Shown: one piece after another, positions 38,089 to 46,806 of the stretch | Position numbering within the stretch: the stretch's first letter is position 1 | Layout: each line of letters starts with the position of its first letter | Assembly: GCA_001898335.1 (NCBI GenBank) | Contig: MKTS01000001.1 | Location: forward strand, 186,001-250,000 | Direction of reading: 5' to 3' | Source: Mucilaginibacter sp. 44-25 | GTDB lineage: Bacteria; Bacteroidota; Bacteroidia; Sphingobacteriales; Sphingobacteriaceae | DNA: 64,000 nucleotides | Notes under the pieces: generated by a model | The model's input: only the letters and a program-made list of their open reading frames with translations | Databases searched by the model: none | Told to the model about the DNA's origin: nothing | Translations under genes and position numbers: made by a program

Positions 38089-39267
38089 TTACAGAACTAT
38101 CCGTTTACCCTCGGCAATGGAGCGTTTGGCTGCATCCAATATCTGCATTACTATCATGTTATTTTTTAACGATGAGCGGTCTGTGATACCCTTTAGGCGG
38201 TCCTGTATCACCATTTGCAGATAGGCTATCGGGTTATCATATGTAGGTGCTAAAGGAGGTGTTACAGAGGTTACCGGTGGCATCTTATCGATATGGGTAA
38301 ATACATTATCCTTATCAATAGCATGTATATACCCTTCATCCCCAAAAACTTCCAGGTCTTTGATAGAAAAAGGCCAATTCCATGATGCCTCAATAATACC
38401 TGTGGCCGATGGATATTCAACAATTATCGTCGCGTCATCTTCAACCTTCGGGTATGTTTTTGGTTTGTAGTGGCGGGCGATGGCTGTTACGGCAACAGGT
38501 TTTTGACCACGCATCAACCATGTCATAATGTTGGCTCCGTAGCAGCCAAAATCTGTAAGCGCGCCGCCGCCATTCATATCCGGATCGGTAAGCCAGCTGG
38601 TGAAGTCCTTGCTGCAACCAATTTCCTTTGGACCCTGGTGCCCGTCATGTACGATCATTTTACGTATTTGGCCCAGGCTGTCTTTATCGGCAATTTTGTA
38701 AACCTGCTGAAAAGAAGGGTACCAGGTGGTTTCGTAATTGGTAAGCAGCTTAATATAGTTTTTCAGTGCCAGGAATTCCATGCGGCTGGCTTGTGCCAGC
38801 GTTGCTGCCAAGGGTTTTTCTACCATTACAGATATGCCCAATGGCGCGCAAACCTCAACTATATCAATATGTTTAGCAACCGGGTTATAACCCAAAACCA
38901 CATCAGGCTTTTTGGTGGTTACCATCTTTTTCAGATCGTCGAACAGGATCGAGTCTGGCAGATTGTAGGTTTGCTGCATACGCGTACGCAGGTCTTTGTT
39001 AGCTTCAGCAATACCTACAATATTAACCTTGCCAGCCCTATAATCGCTTAATATCAGATTAACATGATCGTGCGAAAGGCCGGCGATACCAAACTTCATA
39101 GTACTCAGCAGAACCGGGGGCTTGGGCGTTGTAACAGCATTAGCCGTTGCCGGTAATATGGGTTTATTACCAGCAACGGGTGCGGGTTTTAATACCTGCG
39201 CTTTAGCAATATTTACAAACGCACTTATTACAGTGGCAAAGCATAATAGTGTTTTTGCAATCTTCAT
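38089..39267 (-). CDS. Exported Gfo/Idh/MocA family oxidoreductase
   Basis: A 392-residue protein with an SPI signal (IAKTLLCFATVISAFVNIAKAQ) and an NAD(P)-binding Rossmann domain: MKFGIAGLSHDHVNLILSDY, VNIVGIAEANKDLR, and the catalytic lysine region SVMVEKPLAATLAQA. The C-terminal alpha/beta domain carries GGGALTDFGCYGANIMTW. Being secreted, it would hold its cofactor tightly, as do glucose-fructose oxidoreductase and GH109 enzymes. The start is the ATG at 39267; a longer frame would begin upstream inside the GH92 gene. It starts 10 nt after the GH92 stop, so it belongs to that unit and probably oxidises or epimerises a released sugar (inference). Confidence 0.88.
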   Translation of the reverse strand: MKIAKTLLCFATVISAFVNIAKAQVLKPAPVAGNKPILPATANAVTTPKPPVLLSTMKFGIAGLSHDHVNLILSDYRAGKVNIVGIAEANKDLRTRMQQTYNLPDSILFDDLKKMVTTKKPDVVLGYNPVAKHIDIVEVCAPLGISVMVEKPLAATLAQASRMEFLALKNYIKLLTNYETTWYPSFQQVYKIADKDSLGQIRKMIVHDGHQGPKEIGCSKDFTSWLTDPDMNGGGALTDFGCYGANIMTWLMRGQKPVAVTAIARHYKPKTYPKVEDDATIIVEYPSATGIIEASWNWPFSIKDLEVFGDEGYIHAIDKDNVFTHIDKMPPVTSVTPPLAPTYDNPIAYLQMVIQDRLKGITDRSSLKNNMIVMQILDAAKRSIAEGKRIVL

Positions 39268-39277
39268 TACAATGGCT

Positions 39278-41566
39278 TTAGTTTTTGGCGGTTGATAAAG
39301 AATAAGGCACATCTACAGCTTTGGTACCACGGGCTTTGTTTGGTGTAGCCGACATGTTAAAGTTAAGTGTTTCGCCTTTTAACAATGCCTCGTGGCTTAG
39401 CCAGTTATTGCTGTAAGGTTTACCATTTACAGTCAATGAACTAACATATCTGTTAGTAGCGCTGTTATTTGCCGCGTTAATGTTAACTGTTTTACCGTTC
39501 TCGAGTTTTAAGGTAATTTTCTTGAAGAGTGGTGCACCTAATACATACTGGTCGGTAGCCGGGCAAACCGGGTAGAAGCCCATGGCAGAAAATACATACC
39601 AGGCAGATGTTTGGCCGTTATCCTCATCACCGCAATAACCATCGGGTGTTGCTTTATATAACTTGTTCATCACGTCGCGCACGTGCAATTGGGTTTTCCA
39701 TGGCTCACCAGAATAATTGTACAGATAGATCATATGCTGGATAGGCTGGTTGCCATGCGCGTACTGGCCCATACCGGCAATCTGCATTTCGCGTATCTCG
39801 TGTATCACCTCACCATAGTAGCTATCATCAAATACAGGTGGCAGGCTAAATACAGAATCCAGCTTTGCGGTGAATTTTTGTTTACCGCCCATCAGGTCGA
39901 TCAGGCCCTGTATATCATGGAAAACGCTCCATGTGTAGTGCCAGCTATTACCTTCAGTAAAGGCATCGCCCCATTTAAAAGGATTAAACGGCGACTGGAA
40001 GCTGCCGTCCTTGTTTTTACCACGCATTAAACCGGTTTGCTTATCAAACAGGTTACGGTAGTTCATGGCGCGTTTACGGTATGTTTCTGTTTCGGTTACC
40101 GGCTTACCCAATGCTTTGCCTAATTTATAAATGGTAAAGTCGTCATATGCATATTCAAGCGTACGGGCAGCATTCTCATTTATTTTTACATCATAGGGTA
40201 CGTAACCTAATGATTTATAATAATCAATACCATCGCGGCCGGTAGCTTCCGGGCCATCATTATTAGCGCCGTGTACCAAAGCCTCGTACAGTGTGTTAAT
40301 ATCATAACCACGGCCACCTTTTAAATAAGCATCAGCAACAACTGATGCCGAGTTATTACCGATCATCACGTTGGCATAACCCGGGCTGCTCCACTCTGGC
40401 AGCCAGCCGCCTTCTTTATAGTCATTTATCAGGCCCTGCTGCATTTCTTTGTTGATAGACGGATACATCAGGTTAAGAAATGGATACAGCGCGCGGAACG
40501 TATCCCAAAAACCTGTTCCAGCGAATTTATAACCCGGTAGTACTTTTCCGTTTTGGGCGCTGTAGTGTATCGGCGCTCCTTTTGCGTCTAATTCATACAT
40601 TTTGTTGGGGAAGAACAGCATGCGATATAGGCACGAGTAAAAGGTGCGTACCTGATCAACAGAGCCACCTTCAACAGCCACACGGCTTAAGGTTTTATTC
40701 CATATATCACGGGCTTTTTGTTTAGTGGCATCAAAGCCATCATTTCCTATTTCGCGCTTTAAATTGAGTTCGGCCTGTTCTTCACTAATAAATGACGAAG
40801 CCACACGCAGATTTACCTTTTCTCCTTTGGCCGTTTTAAAGCCTACAACAGCCATTGCGTGTTTGTCTTTAATAGATGTTTCCCCTGCTGATAAAGTAGT
40901 ATCGCTGTACACCTGCGCGGTAGTGATCGGCTTATCAACGTAGATCACAAAATAGTTCTTAAAGTTTTTAAGCGGTCCACGAGCATATTTGGTTGAATAA
41001 CCCACTATCTTTCTCTCGCCGGGTATAACCTTTACGTATGAGCCTCTGTCAAAAGCGTCAATAACTATAAAAGAATTATCGTTTTGAGGGTAGGTAAACC
41101 TGAATTGCGCGGCGCGCTCAGTTGTTGTAATTTCTGTAGTTACATCATGGTCGGCCAGGTAAACGCTGTAATAATATGGTTTGGCTATTTCGGTTTTATG
41201 TGAGAACCAGCTTGCACGGCCATTTTGAGAAACATTCAGCGCGCCTGTTACCGGCATTATGGCAAACTGCCCATAATCATTCATCCAGGGTGATGGCTGG
41301 TGGGTTTGCTTAAAGCCGTTAATTTTGTAGGCATCGTAAGTGTATTGCCATCCGTCGCCCATTTTGCCGGTTTGAGGGGTCCAGAAGTTCATACCCCATG
41401 GCACAGCAACGGCAGGGTAGGTGTTGCCATTACTCAGGTCATGTTTTGATTGCGTCCCCATCAGCGGATTGATCCACTCGGCCGGTTCCGTAACCTTACT
41501 TACCTGTTGTGCAAAAGATTGAGCAACAAAAAATAACGAACTTAAAAAGAGTAGTCTTTTTTTCAT
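39278..41566 (-). CDS. GH92 family alpha-mannosidase
   Basis: A 762-residue secreted glycoside hydrolase of family GH92, calcium-dependent inverting exo-alpha-mannosidases. The signal peptide (LLFLSSLFFVAQSFAQ) is followed by EWINPLMGTQSKHDLSNGNTYP, the family opening, then GFKQTHQPSPWMNDYGQ, the YKFAGTGFWDTFRALYPF block and the terminal DGYCGDEDNGQTSAWYVF with catalytic acidic residues. Full length for the family. It lies downstream of SusC-SusD but after a strong terminator hairpin (41605-41637), so it may be expressed by read-through or its own promoter. It points to mannose-containing glycans (alpha-mannan or N-glycans) as the locus target. Confidence 0.95.
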   Translation of the reverse strand: MKKRLLFLSSLFFVAQSFAQQVSKVTEPAEWINPLMGTQSKHDLSNGNTYPAVAVPWGMNFWTPQTGKMGDGWQYTYDAYKINGFKQTHQPSPWMNDYGQFAIMPVTGALNVSQNGRASWFSHKTEIAKPYYYSVYLADHDVTTEITTTERAAQFRFTYPQNDNSFIVIDAFDRGSYVKVIPGERKIVGYSTKYARGPLKNFKNYFVIYVDKPITTAQVYSDTTLSAGETSIKDKHAMAVVGFKTAKGEKVNLRVASSFISEEQAELNLKREIGNDGFDATKQKARDIWNKTLSRVAVEGGSVDQVRTFYSCLYRMLFFPNKMYELDAKGAPIHYSAQNGKVLPGYKFAGTGFWDTFRALYPFLNLMYPSINKEMQQGLINDYKEGGWLPEWSSPGYANVMIGNNSASVVADAYLKGGRGYDINTLYEALVHGANNDGPEATGRDGIDYYKSLGYVPYDVKINENAARTLEYAYDDFTIYKLGKALGKPVTETETYRKRAMNYRNLFDKQTGLMRGKNKDGSFQSPFNPFKWGDAFTEGNSWHYTWSVFHDIQGLIDLMGGKQKFTAKLDSVFSLPPVFDDSYYGEVIHEIREMQIAGMGQYAHGNQPIQHMIYLYNYSGEPWKTQLHVRDVMNKLYKATPDGYCGDEDNGQTSAWYVFSAMGFYPVCPATDQYVLGAPLFKKITLKLENGKTVNINAANNSATNRYVSSLTVNGKPYSNNWLSHEALLKGETLNFNMSATPNKARGTKAVDVPYSLSTAKN

Positions 41567-41604
41567 TAATGTGTAGTTAGTTGTTTTATAAAGCGACTGT
41601 AAAT

Positions 41605-41637
41605 ATAAAAGACCGGCAGCTAAGGCCGGTCTTTTAT
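41605..41637. terminator. Strong hairpin terminator between susD and the GH92 gene
   Basis: A 13-bp perfect stem (ATAAAAGACCGGC at 41605-41617 with GCCGGTCTTTTAT at 41625-41637) with a 7-nt loop. On the minus strand the stem ends in TTTTAT, so it should cut most transcription after susD and lower expression of the two downstream genes. Confidence 0.8.
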
Positions 41638-41651
41638 CCTATAAATTTTAC

Positions 41652-43145
41652 TTACCAACCAGGATTTTGTTTCAGATTTTTGTTGGTATTGATCTCTCTT
41701 TGTGGTATAGGCCACAAATAGTATTGTTCTTTAAACTTAACACCCTGTTCTGTTGGCGTTGTAGTAGCATCACCAAATATGTTTGTTGTAGGGTTGTAGG
41801 TTTGATGTGTGCGCTGTACATCAAAGTAAGCTTTGTTCTCGTAGGCGAGTTCATGGTAACGCTCTTTCCAGATAGCTATGCGGAACTGATCTTTAGATAA
41901 GCCGCTCAGATCCGGTAATTTAGCGCGTCTGCGAATAGCGTTAACAGCATCATAGGCATCCTGTGTGGGGCCGTTCACTTCGTTGCTGGCCTCGGCATAG
42001 ATCAATTGTGCTTCCGGCAGGCGTAAAAACGTCCAGTTCTCATCACTTATGCCATTACCAAGGGCGCTTTCCACATGGAAGTACTTGTATAAAGCATGTA
42101 CACCAAACTGTATAATAGTTTGTGGCTCTTTATCTTTCGGATAGCTTGAGAAATAAAACTGGCGCTCCTGCGCGCGCAAGTCGCCTGTTTCGTAGCTGTT
42201 AACGAAATCATCAGTAGGTATCATTGCACCCAGGTGGTCGCCGTATGAGCCTACCTGCAAGTTAAATGGAAGCGTTAGTTGCGGTATGGCATTATCACGT
42301 ACCCCAACAAGATAATTGCTTTGGAAGATCAACTCACCCTGATTTTTATGAGCATTATCATGCAAATAAGCATAATCGGTAAATAGTGTATACCATCCTA
42401 ACACATCTTTCACTTCAGCCGCTGCTTTAGCATAGTTTTCGGTTTTCTTTAGCGGGTAACCGGCTGTAGTTAGGTATACACTACCAAGCAGCGTTTTAAC
42501 AGCGCCAAGTGATACTTTACCTGTTTGGTCGGTATTGGGCAGGTTTGTTTTTTTAGCGGCTTCAAGGTCGCTGATGATCAAATTATAAACATCCTCTTGA
42601 GGAGCGCGTGAAGCGTACAGATCCGGACTGTTCACTTCTACAGGCGCGGTTACCAACGGTACATCGCCGTATAACCTTACCAGGTGGTAATAAAAGAAAG
42701 CCCGCAGGAAATAAACCTGGCCCAGCAGGTTATCCTTAGTAGTTTGGTCGATAGCCATTTTGGGGATACGGTCTAATGCCAGGTTAGCGTTGGCGATAGC
42801 ATTGTAGCTACTTCTCCATACCGTTTCAAAGCCAGGATTAACAGCATCTGTACGTTGGTTTATGACGTTGCCATTGTTTACACTCTGGCCTAATGAGGTA
42901 GCATGACCCGCGAAAAGCTCGATAGTGATAAACGGGCTTTCACCATAAGCATCACCATTCTGAAACATGTACAACGAAGTATATATACCATTAACGAATG
43001 ATTGTGCTTGCCCCGCGTTCTGGAAATAATTCGATTTATCGAAATTGCTGTAATTCTTCTCGTCGAGATATTTTTTACAGCTGGTGGCGGATATCGTTAG
43101 TATCACTAACAAACCTATACTATATTTTTTGATGTTGAATTTCAT
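41652..43145 (-). CDS. SusD/RagB family glycan-binding lipoprotein
   Basis: A 497-residue outer-surface lipoprotein. The signal has the lipobox ATSC (lipidated Cys23, then KKYLDEKNY, a standard SusD start). TPR-like helical repeats include LGQVYFLRAFFYYHLVRLYGDVPLV, the family hallmark, and ALGNGISDENWTFLRLPEAQLIYAEASNE near the end, with KNLKQNPGW at the C terminus. With the SusC protein it forms the lid-and-barrel importer for oligosaccharides. It follows susC by 22 nt. The GH92 enzyme nearby suggests a mannose-rich ligand. Confidence 0.96.
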   Translation of the reverse strand: MKFNIKKYSIGLLVILTISATSCKKYLDEKNYSNFDKSNYFQNAGQAQSFVNGIYTSLYMFQNGDAYGESPFITIELFAGHATSLGQSVNNGNVINQRTDAVNPGFETVWRSSYNAIANANLALDRIPKMAIDQTTKDNLLGQVYFLRAFFYYHLVRLYGDVPLVTAPVEVNSPDLYASRAPQEDVYNLIISDLEAAKKTNLPNTDQTGKVSLGAVKTLLGSVYLTTAGYPLKKTENYAKAAAEVKDVLGWYTLFTDYAYLHDNAHKNQGELIFQSNYLVGVRDNAIPQLTLPFNLQVGSYGDHLGAMIPTDDFVNSYETGDLRAQERQFYFSSYPKDKEPQTIIQFGVHALYKYFHVESALGNGISDENWTFLRLPEAQLIYAEASNEVNGPTQDAYDAVNAIRRRAKLPDLSGLSKDQFRIAIWKERYHELAYENKAYFDVQRTHQTYNPTTNIFGDATTTPTEQGVKFKEQYYLWPIPQREINTNKNLKQNPGW

Positions 43146-43167
43146 GATTGATATAGATTTGAATTAA

Positions 43168-46100
43168 TTAAAAGCTTGCGTTTACACCCAATAAGAATGT
43201 CCTTGGTTTCGGATAATCATAAAACTGGATGTTTTGAGTGAAGTTGCTTGATGGCCCCTGGTTAAAGTTGGCATTACCGTTATAGGTAGATACTTCAGGA
43301 TCGTAACCGCTGTATTTGGTAATAACAAACAGGTTTTGTGCCTGAGCATACACCCTTAAACGGGTAAGTTTAATTTTATCTAAAACCGATTTTCCAAATG
43401 TATAGCCCAACGTTACCGCGCGGCCGCGGATAAAGTTACCGCTCTCTACCTTGGTCGAATAGATCTCGGTTTGATAGCGTACATAAGCCGGGCGCGTTTC
43501 GGCAATGTTGGTATTTTGGTTTTCAGGTGTCCAGGCATTTAAAACAGTGGCGTAACTGTTGGCTTGGCCGGTACGGTCTTCGCCGGAGTGTTTGGTAAGG
43601 TTCATGATCTGGTTACCGTAGTTAAATTGCAGATCAATACCCAGGTCAATATTCTTATAACTGAAGTTGTTTATTAAAGAGCCATAGCCATCAGGTATTG
43701 ATTTTCCTAATACCACTTTATCTGCAGAAGTAACTTTGCCGTCGTTATTGGTATCCTGTATCTTCAGGTCGCCGGGAAGCAAACCGTATGAGGCCGCTTT
43801 AGCAGCTTCGCTGGTTCCCCAAGTACCTAATACCTTGTAACCATAGAAACTACCGGCCGGTAAACCCACACGCATCAGGTTAAATTGTGATAGAAATACC
43901 GGATCGAGGAAGATGTCATCATTAGACTCGCCCAAGGCAAGCACCTTGTTTTTCAGGAAAGAAATATTGAAGGTGGTGTTCCAGGTAAAATCGTTAGATT
44001 TAATGTTCTGTGTATTGATCGATAGCTCGATACCCTTGTTTTGTAACTTACCTATGTTTTTAAATACACTGGTAAAGCCGCTGGTTTCAGGAAGCGGGGC
44101 GTTAAGCAACAATGCCTGGGTCTTTTTCAAATAAGCGTCAGCATCAATGGTGACACGGTTGTTGAATAAACCGAATGATACACCAAGATTGTATTCAGCT
44201 GTTTTTTCCCACTGGAGGCTTGGGTTACCAATGCTGGTAAGCGTTGTACCAATGGCTTGTGTGCCGCCAAATACATAATTGGTGGTATTGATGTTAGCTA
44301 ACGAACGATATTGCCCGATCTCTGAGTTACCTGTTAAGCCGTAGCTTAAACGAAGTTTAAGATCGGAAATGGTTTTGTTGTCTTTCAGGAAATCTTCCTG
44401 CGACATTCTCCATGCGAAAGCTGCAGATGGGAAAAAGCCGTATTTGGAGTTCTGCCCAAAGCGAGACGAACCGTCAACACGGCCGGTTACCGTAAACAGA
44501 TATTTGTCTGACAGGGTATAATTTAACCTGCCATAATATGATTGCATTTGCCATGCGGTGAAGTTGGACGAAGGAATACCAGGTGTAGCACCACTTCCCA
44601 GATTATAATACTGGTAATAATTATCGGCAAGTCCACGGGTTGAACCGTATACCTGTAACTGTTGGAAATTTTGGCGCTCTGTACCCAGCACAGCGTTAAT
44701 GGTATGTATTTTATTTATGGTGGTATTATAGGTGAAATAGTTTTGCCATTGCCAAAAAGTACGGTTGTACTCATCAATAGAAGCAGAGCTGTATTTCTGG
44801 TCGGCAGTAGCGCCGCCTACCAGTCCGCTTGCAAAGCGGGGAATATAATTACCAGCTGTGGTTACACCCAAAACAGAACGGAACTCCAAACCTTTAAACA
44901 GGTTGATGTTGGCATACCCGTTACCACTAAATACGCGGATACGTGCCAATTCCTGTATCTCATTCGCTTGCGCTACCGGGTTGTCACCGCCCTCCATATT
45001 AGGGTAATCAGTACGTTTACCGTAGCTACCGTCAGGGTAGCGGATAGGGATAATGGGTATCATTTCTACCAGCATTCGCGGGATATTGTTGCCGCCCTGC
45101 CCGTAGCTTGCCGAACGTTGATCCTGCGCGTTATAGTTTAAAGTGGCTCCAATTTTTAACCATGGTTTTACCTGGTTATCAACTGTTAGGCGGGCATTGT
45201 AGCGTTTTAAATAGCTATTAAGTATTATACCCTGATCATCGGCATAATTTAAAAACAAACCATAATTGATATTTTCTGAACCACCGGTTACAGATACATT
45301 GTGATTTTGACTTACGGCCGTGCGGGTAGTTGCATCCTGCCAGTCTACATCATATAATGGGTTTAAATTAGCATCAAATAACTTACCTATTAAAGCGGTG
45401 CGTATTTTTTTCGGGTCTTTGTCTGCATAGTTGCCCTTAGCCCAACCCTGCGGATCATATTTCTGTATGTTGGCATAGCCTTTATCCTCTATAGCCAAAA
45501 ATTCTTTAGCGTTTAACACATCCAGCTTTTTAGCCATGTTACTTACGCTTACATAACCATCATAACTTACTGTACTCGGGCGGTTCTTAGCACCGCGCTT
45601 GGTGGTAATAAGGATAACACCATTGGCGCCACGTGTACCATAAATAGCGGTAGACGACGCATCTTTTAGCACGTCAATAGTGGCCACATCATTTGGGTTA
45701 ATGGCGTTACCGCCCTCTGTCCAGATGATACCGTCAACAACATACAAAGGATCGGTACTGGTATTGATAGAGCTGTAACCACGTATACGTACACGGGTAT
45801 TACCGCCAGGTTCGCCCGAGTTGGTTGAAACGTTTACACCTGCAATGCGGCCGGCTAATTCCTGCTCCAGGTTGGTTTGAGGGCGCTCCTGCAAGGTTTT
45901 AGCATTAACGCTTCCTACCGATCCGGTCACATCTACACGCCTTTGTGTACCATAACCTACAACCACTACCTCATTAAGTGATTTTTGCTCTTCGGCTAAA
46001 GTTACATTGATAACTGTCCGGTTGGCTATCGCTATTTCCTGGGTGGTGTAGCCTAAAAAACTGAATATCAGCGTACCGTTGGCATCCGGTACATTTAGCC

Positions 46101-46593
46101 GGTATTTTCCTGTGGCATCTGTTGTTGTACCAATGGTTGTGCCCTTCAATTTCACGTTTACGCCGGGTATAGGTCCTTTAACATCGCTAACGGTACCGGT
46201 AACCTCAATAGCATTTACCTGTGTAGCGGCGTCGGCATCTTTTCTTTTAACCACTATGGTTTCCTGAAATATTTTGTAGGTGAGGGGCTGATCTTTGAAG
46301 GCCTGATCAAGCGCCTGGCTTACAGTAGCCTGTTCTACATTAACACTGATATTGCCGGATGCGGCCACATCTTGTTTGTTATACATGAAATGATACCCTG
46401 TTTGTTTTTCAATTAAACGGAGCACTCTTTCAACTGAGGCATTTTTTTGGTGAATGGAAACCGTTTGGCTAAACGTTTTGGCGCTAACATTCATTAATGC
46501 TGCAATTATTAAAATGGCAGTAAGTTTCATGACCAATAAAACTTTGGAGAGTTTAGACCATGCCAAAGGCATAGCCTTAGAATTAAAATTCAT
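43168..46593 (-). CDS. SusC/RagA TonB-dependent transporter with STN domain (locus 1)
   Basis: A 1141-residue outer-membrane transporter. After a signal region (LTAILIIAALMNVSAKTFSQ) comes an STN domain (about 45-115, NASVERVLRLIEKQTGYHFM), which receives the FecR signal, then a carboxypeptidase-like barrel-associated domain (about 125-205), the SusC signature SLNEVVVVGYGTQRR, a plug (DPLYVVDGIIW, YGTRGANGVILITTKRG) and a large barrel ending FLLGVNASF. The STN domain plus the adjacent ECF sigma and FecR genes make a complete trans-envelope signalling circuit. The leader upstream carries an antisense promoter and terminator (46593-46701). The start ATG is preceded by an A-rich CAAACTT context. 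Confidence 0.96.
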   Translation of the reverse strand: MNFNSKAMPLAWSKLSKVLLVMKLTAILIIAALMNVSAKTFSQTVSIHQKNASVERVLRLIEKQTGYHFMYNKQDVAASGNISVNVEQATVSQALDQAFKDQPLTYKIFQETIVVKRKDADAATQVNAIEVTGTVSDVKGPIPGVNVKLKGTTIGTTTDATGKYRLNVPDANGTLIFSFLGYTTQEIAIANRTVINVTLAEEQKSLNEVVVVGYGTQRRVDVTGSVGSVNAKTLQERPQTNLEQELAGRIAGVNVSTNSGEPGGNTRVRIRGYSSINTSTDPLYVVDGIIWTEGGNAINPNDVATIDVLKDASSTAIYGTRGANGVILITTKRGAKNRPSTVSYDGYVSVSNMAKKLDVLNAKEFLAIEDKGYANIQKYDPQGWAKGNYADKDPKKIRTALIGKLFDANLNPLYDVDWQDATTRTAVSQNHNVSVTGGSENINYGLFLNYADDQGIILNSYLKRYNARLTVDNQVKPWLKIGATLNYNAQDQRSASYGQGGNNIPRMLVEMIPIIPIRYPDGSYGKRTDYPNMEGGDNPVAQANEIQELARIRVFSGNGYANINLFKGLEFRSVLGVTTAGNYIPRFASGLVGGATADQKYSSASIDEYNRTFWQWQNYFTYNTTINKIHTINAVLGTERQNFQQLQVYGSTRGLADNYYQYYNLGSGATPGIPSSNFTAWQMQSYYGRLNYTLSDKYLFTVTGRVDGSSRFGQNSKYGFFPSAAFAWRMSQEDFLKDNKTISDLKLRLSYGLTGNSEIGQYRSLANINTTNYVFGGTQAIGTTLTSIGNPSLQWEKTAEYNLGVSFGLFNNRVTIDADAYLKKTQALLLNAPLPETSGFTSVFKNIGKLQNKGIELSINTQNIKSNDFTWNTTFNISFLKNKVLALGESNDDIFLDPVFLSQFNLMRVGLPAGSFYGYKVLGTWGTSEAAKAASYGLLPGDLKIQDTNNDGKVTSADKVVLGKSIPDGYGSLINNFSYKNIDLGIDLQFNYGNQIMNLTKHSGEDRTGQANSYATVLNAWTPENQNTNIAETRPAYVRYQTEIYSTKVESGNFIRGRAVTLGYTFGKSVLDKIKLTRLRVYAQAQNLFVITKYSGYDPEVSTYNGNANFNQGPSSNFTQNIQFYDYPKPRTFLLGVNASF

Positions 46594-46600
46594 AAGTTTG
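46593..46600 (+). promoter_or_regulatory. Antisense -7 box on the susC start codon, locus 1
   Basis: Forward strand TAAGTTTG, an exact TAnnTTTG, beginning at the base that complements the A of the susC ATG (CATAAGTTTG). It points against susC into its own leader. No convincing -33 TTTG lies 17-21 nt upstream. The same arrangement occurs at susC of locus 2. Confidence 0.45.
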
Positions 46601-46605
46601 TGTGT

Positions 46606-46701
46606 TTGGGTTAAACATAAAGTTCAATTCGTCGATTGCAATGGAGTGGGAACCCAGGCATGTTTGCCGGGAAGTGGGTCGAAACACTTTCCGGTTTTTT
46701 T
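46606..46701 (+). ncRNA. Predicted cis-antisense RNA over the susC leader, locus 1
   Basis: Predicted ~96-nt RNA transcribed opposite to susC. It starts about 6 nt after the -7 box at 46593-46600 and ends at an intrinsic terminator: CCGGGAAGTG (46667-46676) pairs with CACTTTCCGG (46685-46694) and runs into seven Ts. On this strand the fifth pair is a G-U wobble; on the susC strand the same position is a C-A mismatch and no T tract follows, so the hairpin is built for the antisense direction. Smaller hairpins (TGGG/CCCA, GGCA/TGCC) lie in the body. No protein gene on the forward strand needs this terminator. The start site is approximate. Confidence 0.5.
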
Positions 46702-46806
46702 ATACCCCAACCTTACAGGTTAAAAGTTCCCTTAGGTGTTTAGCTGGTAAGTTGTATTTCTTTCATCATAATTGTTTTTGTTTATATTAAGTTTTGGTTT
46801 ATTCGG

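Noticed and set aside
38470..39051. A 193-codon forward open frame opposite the Gfo/Idh gene
   Set aside because: It mirrors the Rossmann-domain gene on the other strand and has no recognisable motifs or signal.
46454..46790. Two short forward open frames (89 and 62 codons) over the susC start and leader
   Set aside because: They lack hydrophobic or motif content and the intrinsic terminator lies in the middle of both, so the antisense transcript is better read as non-coding.
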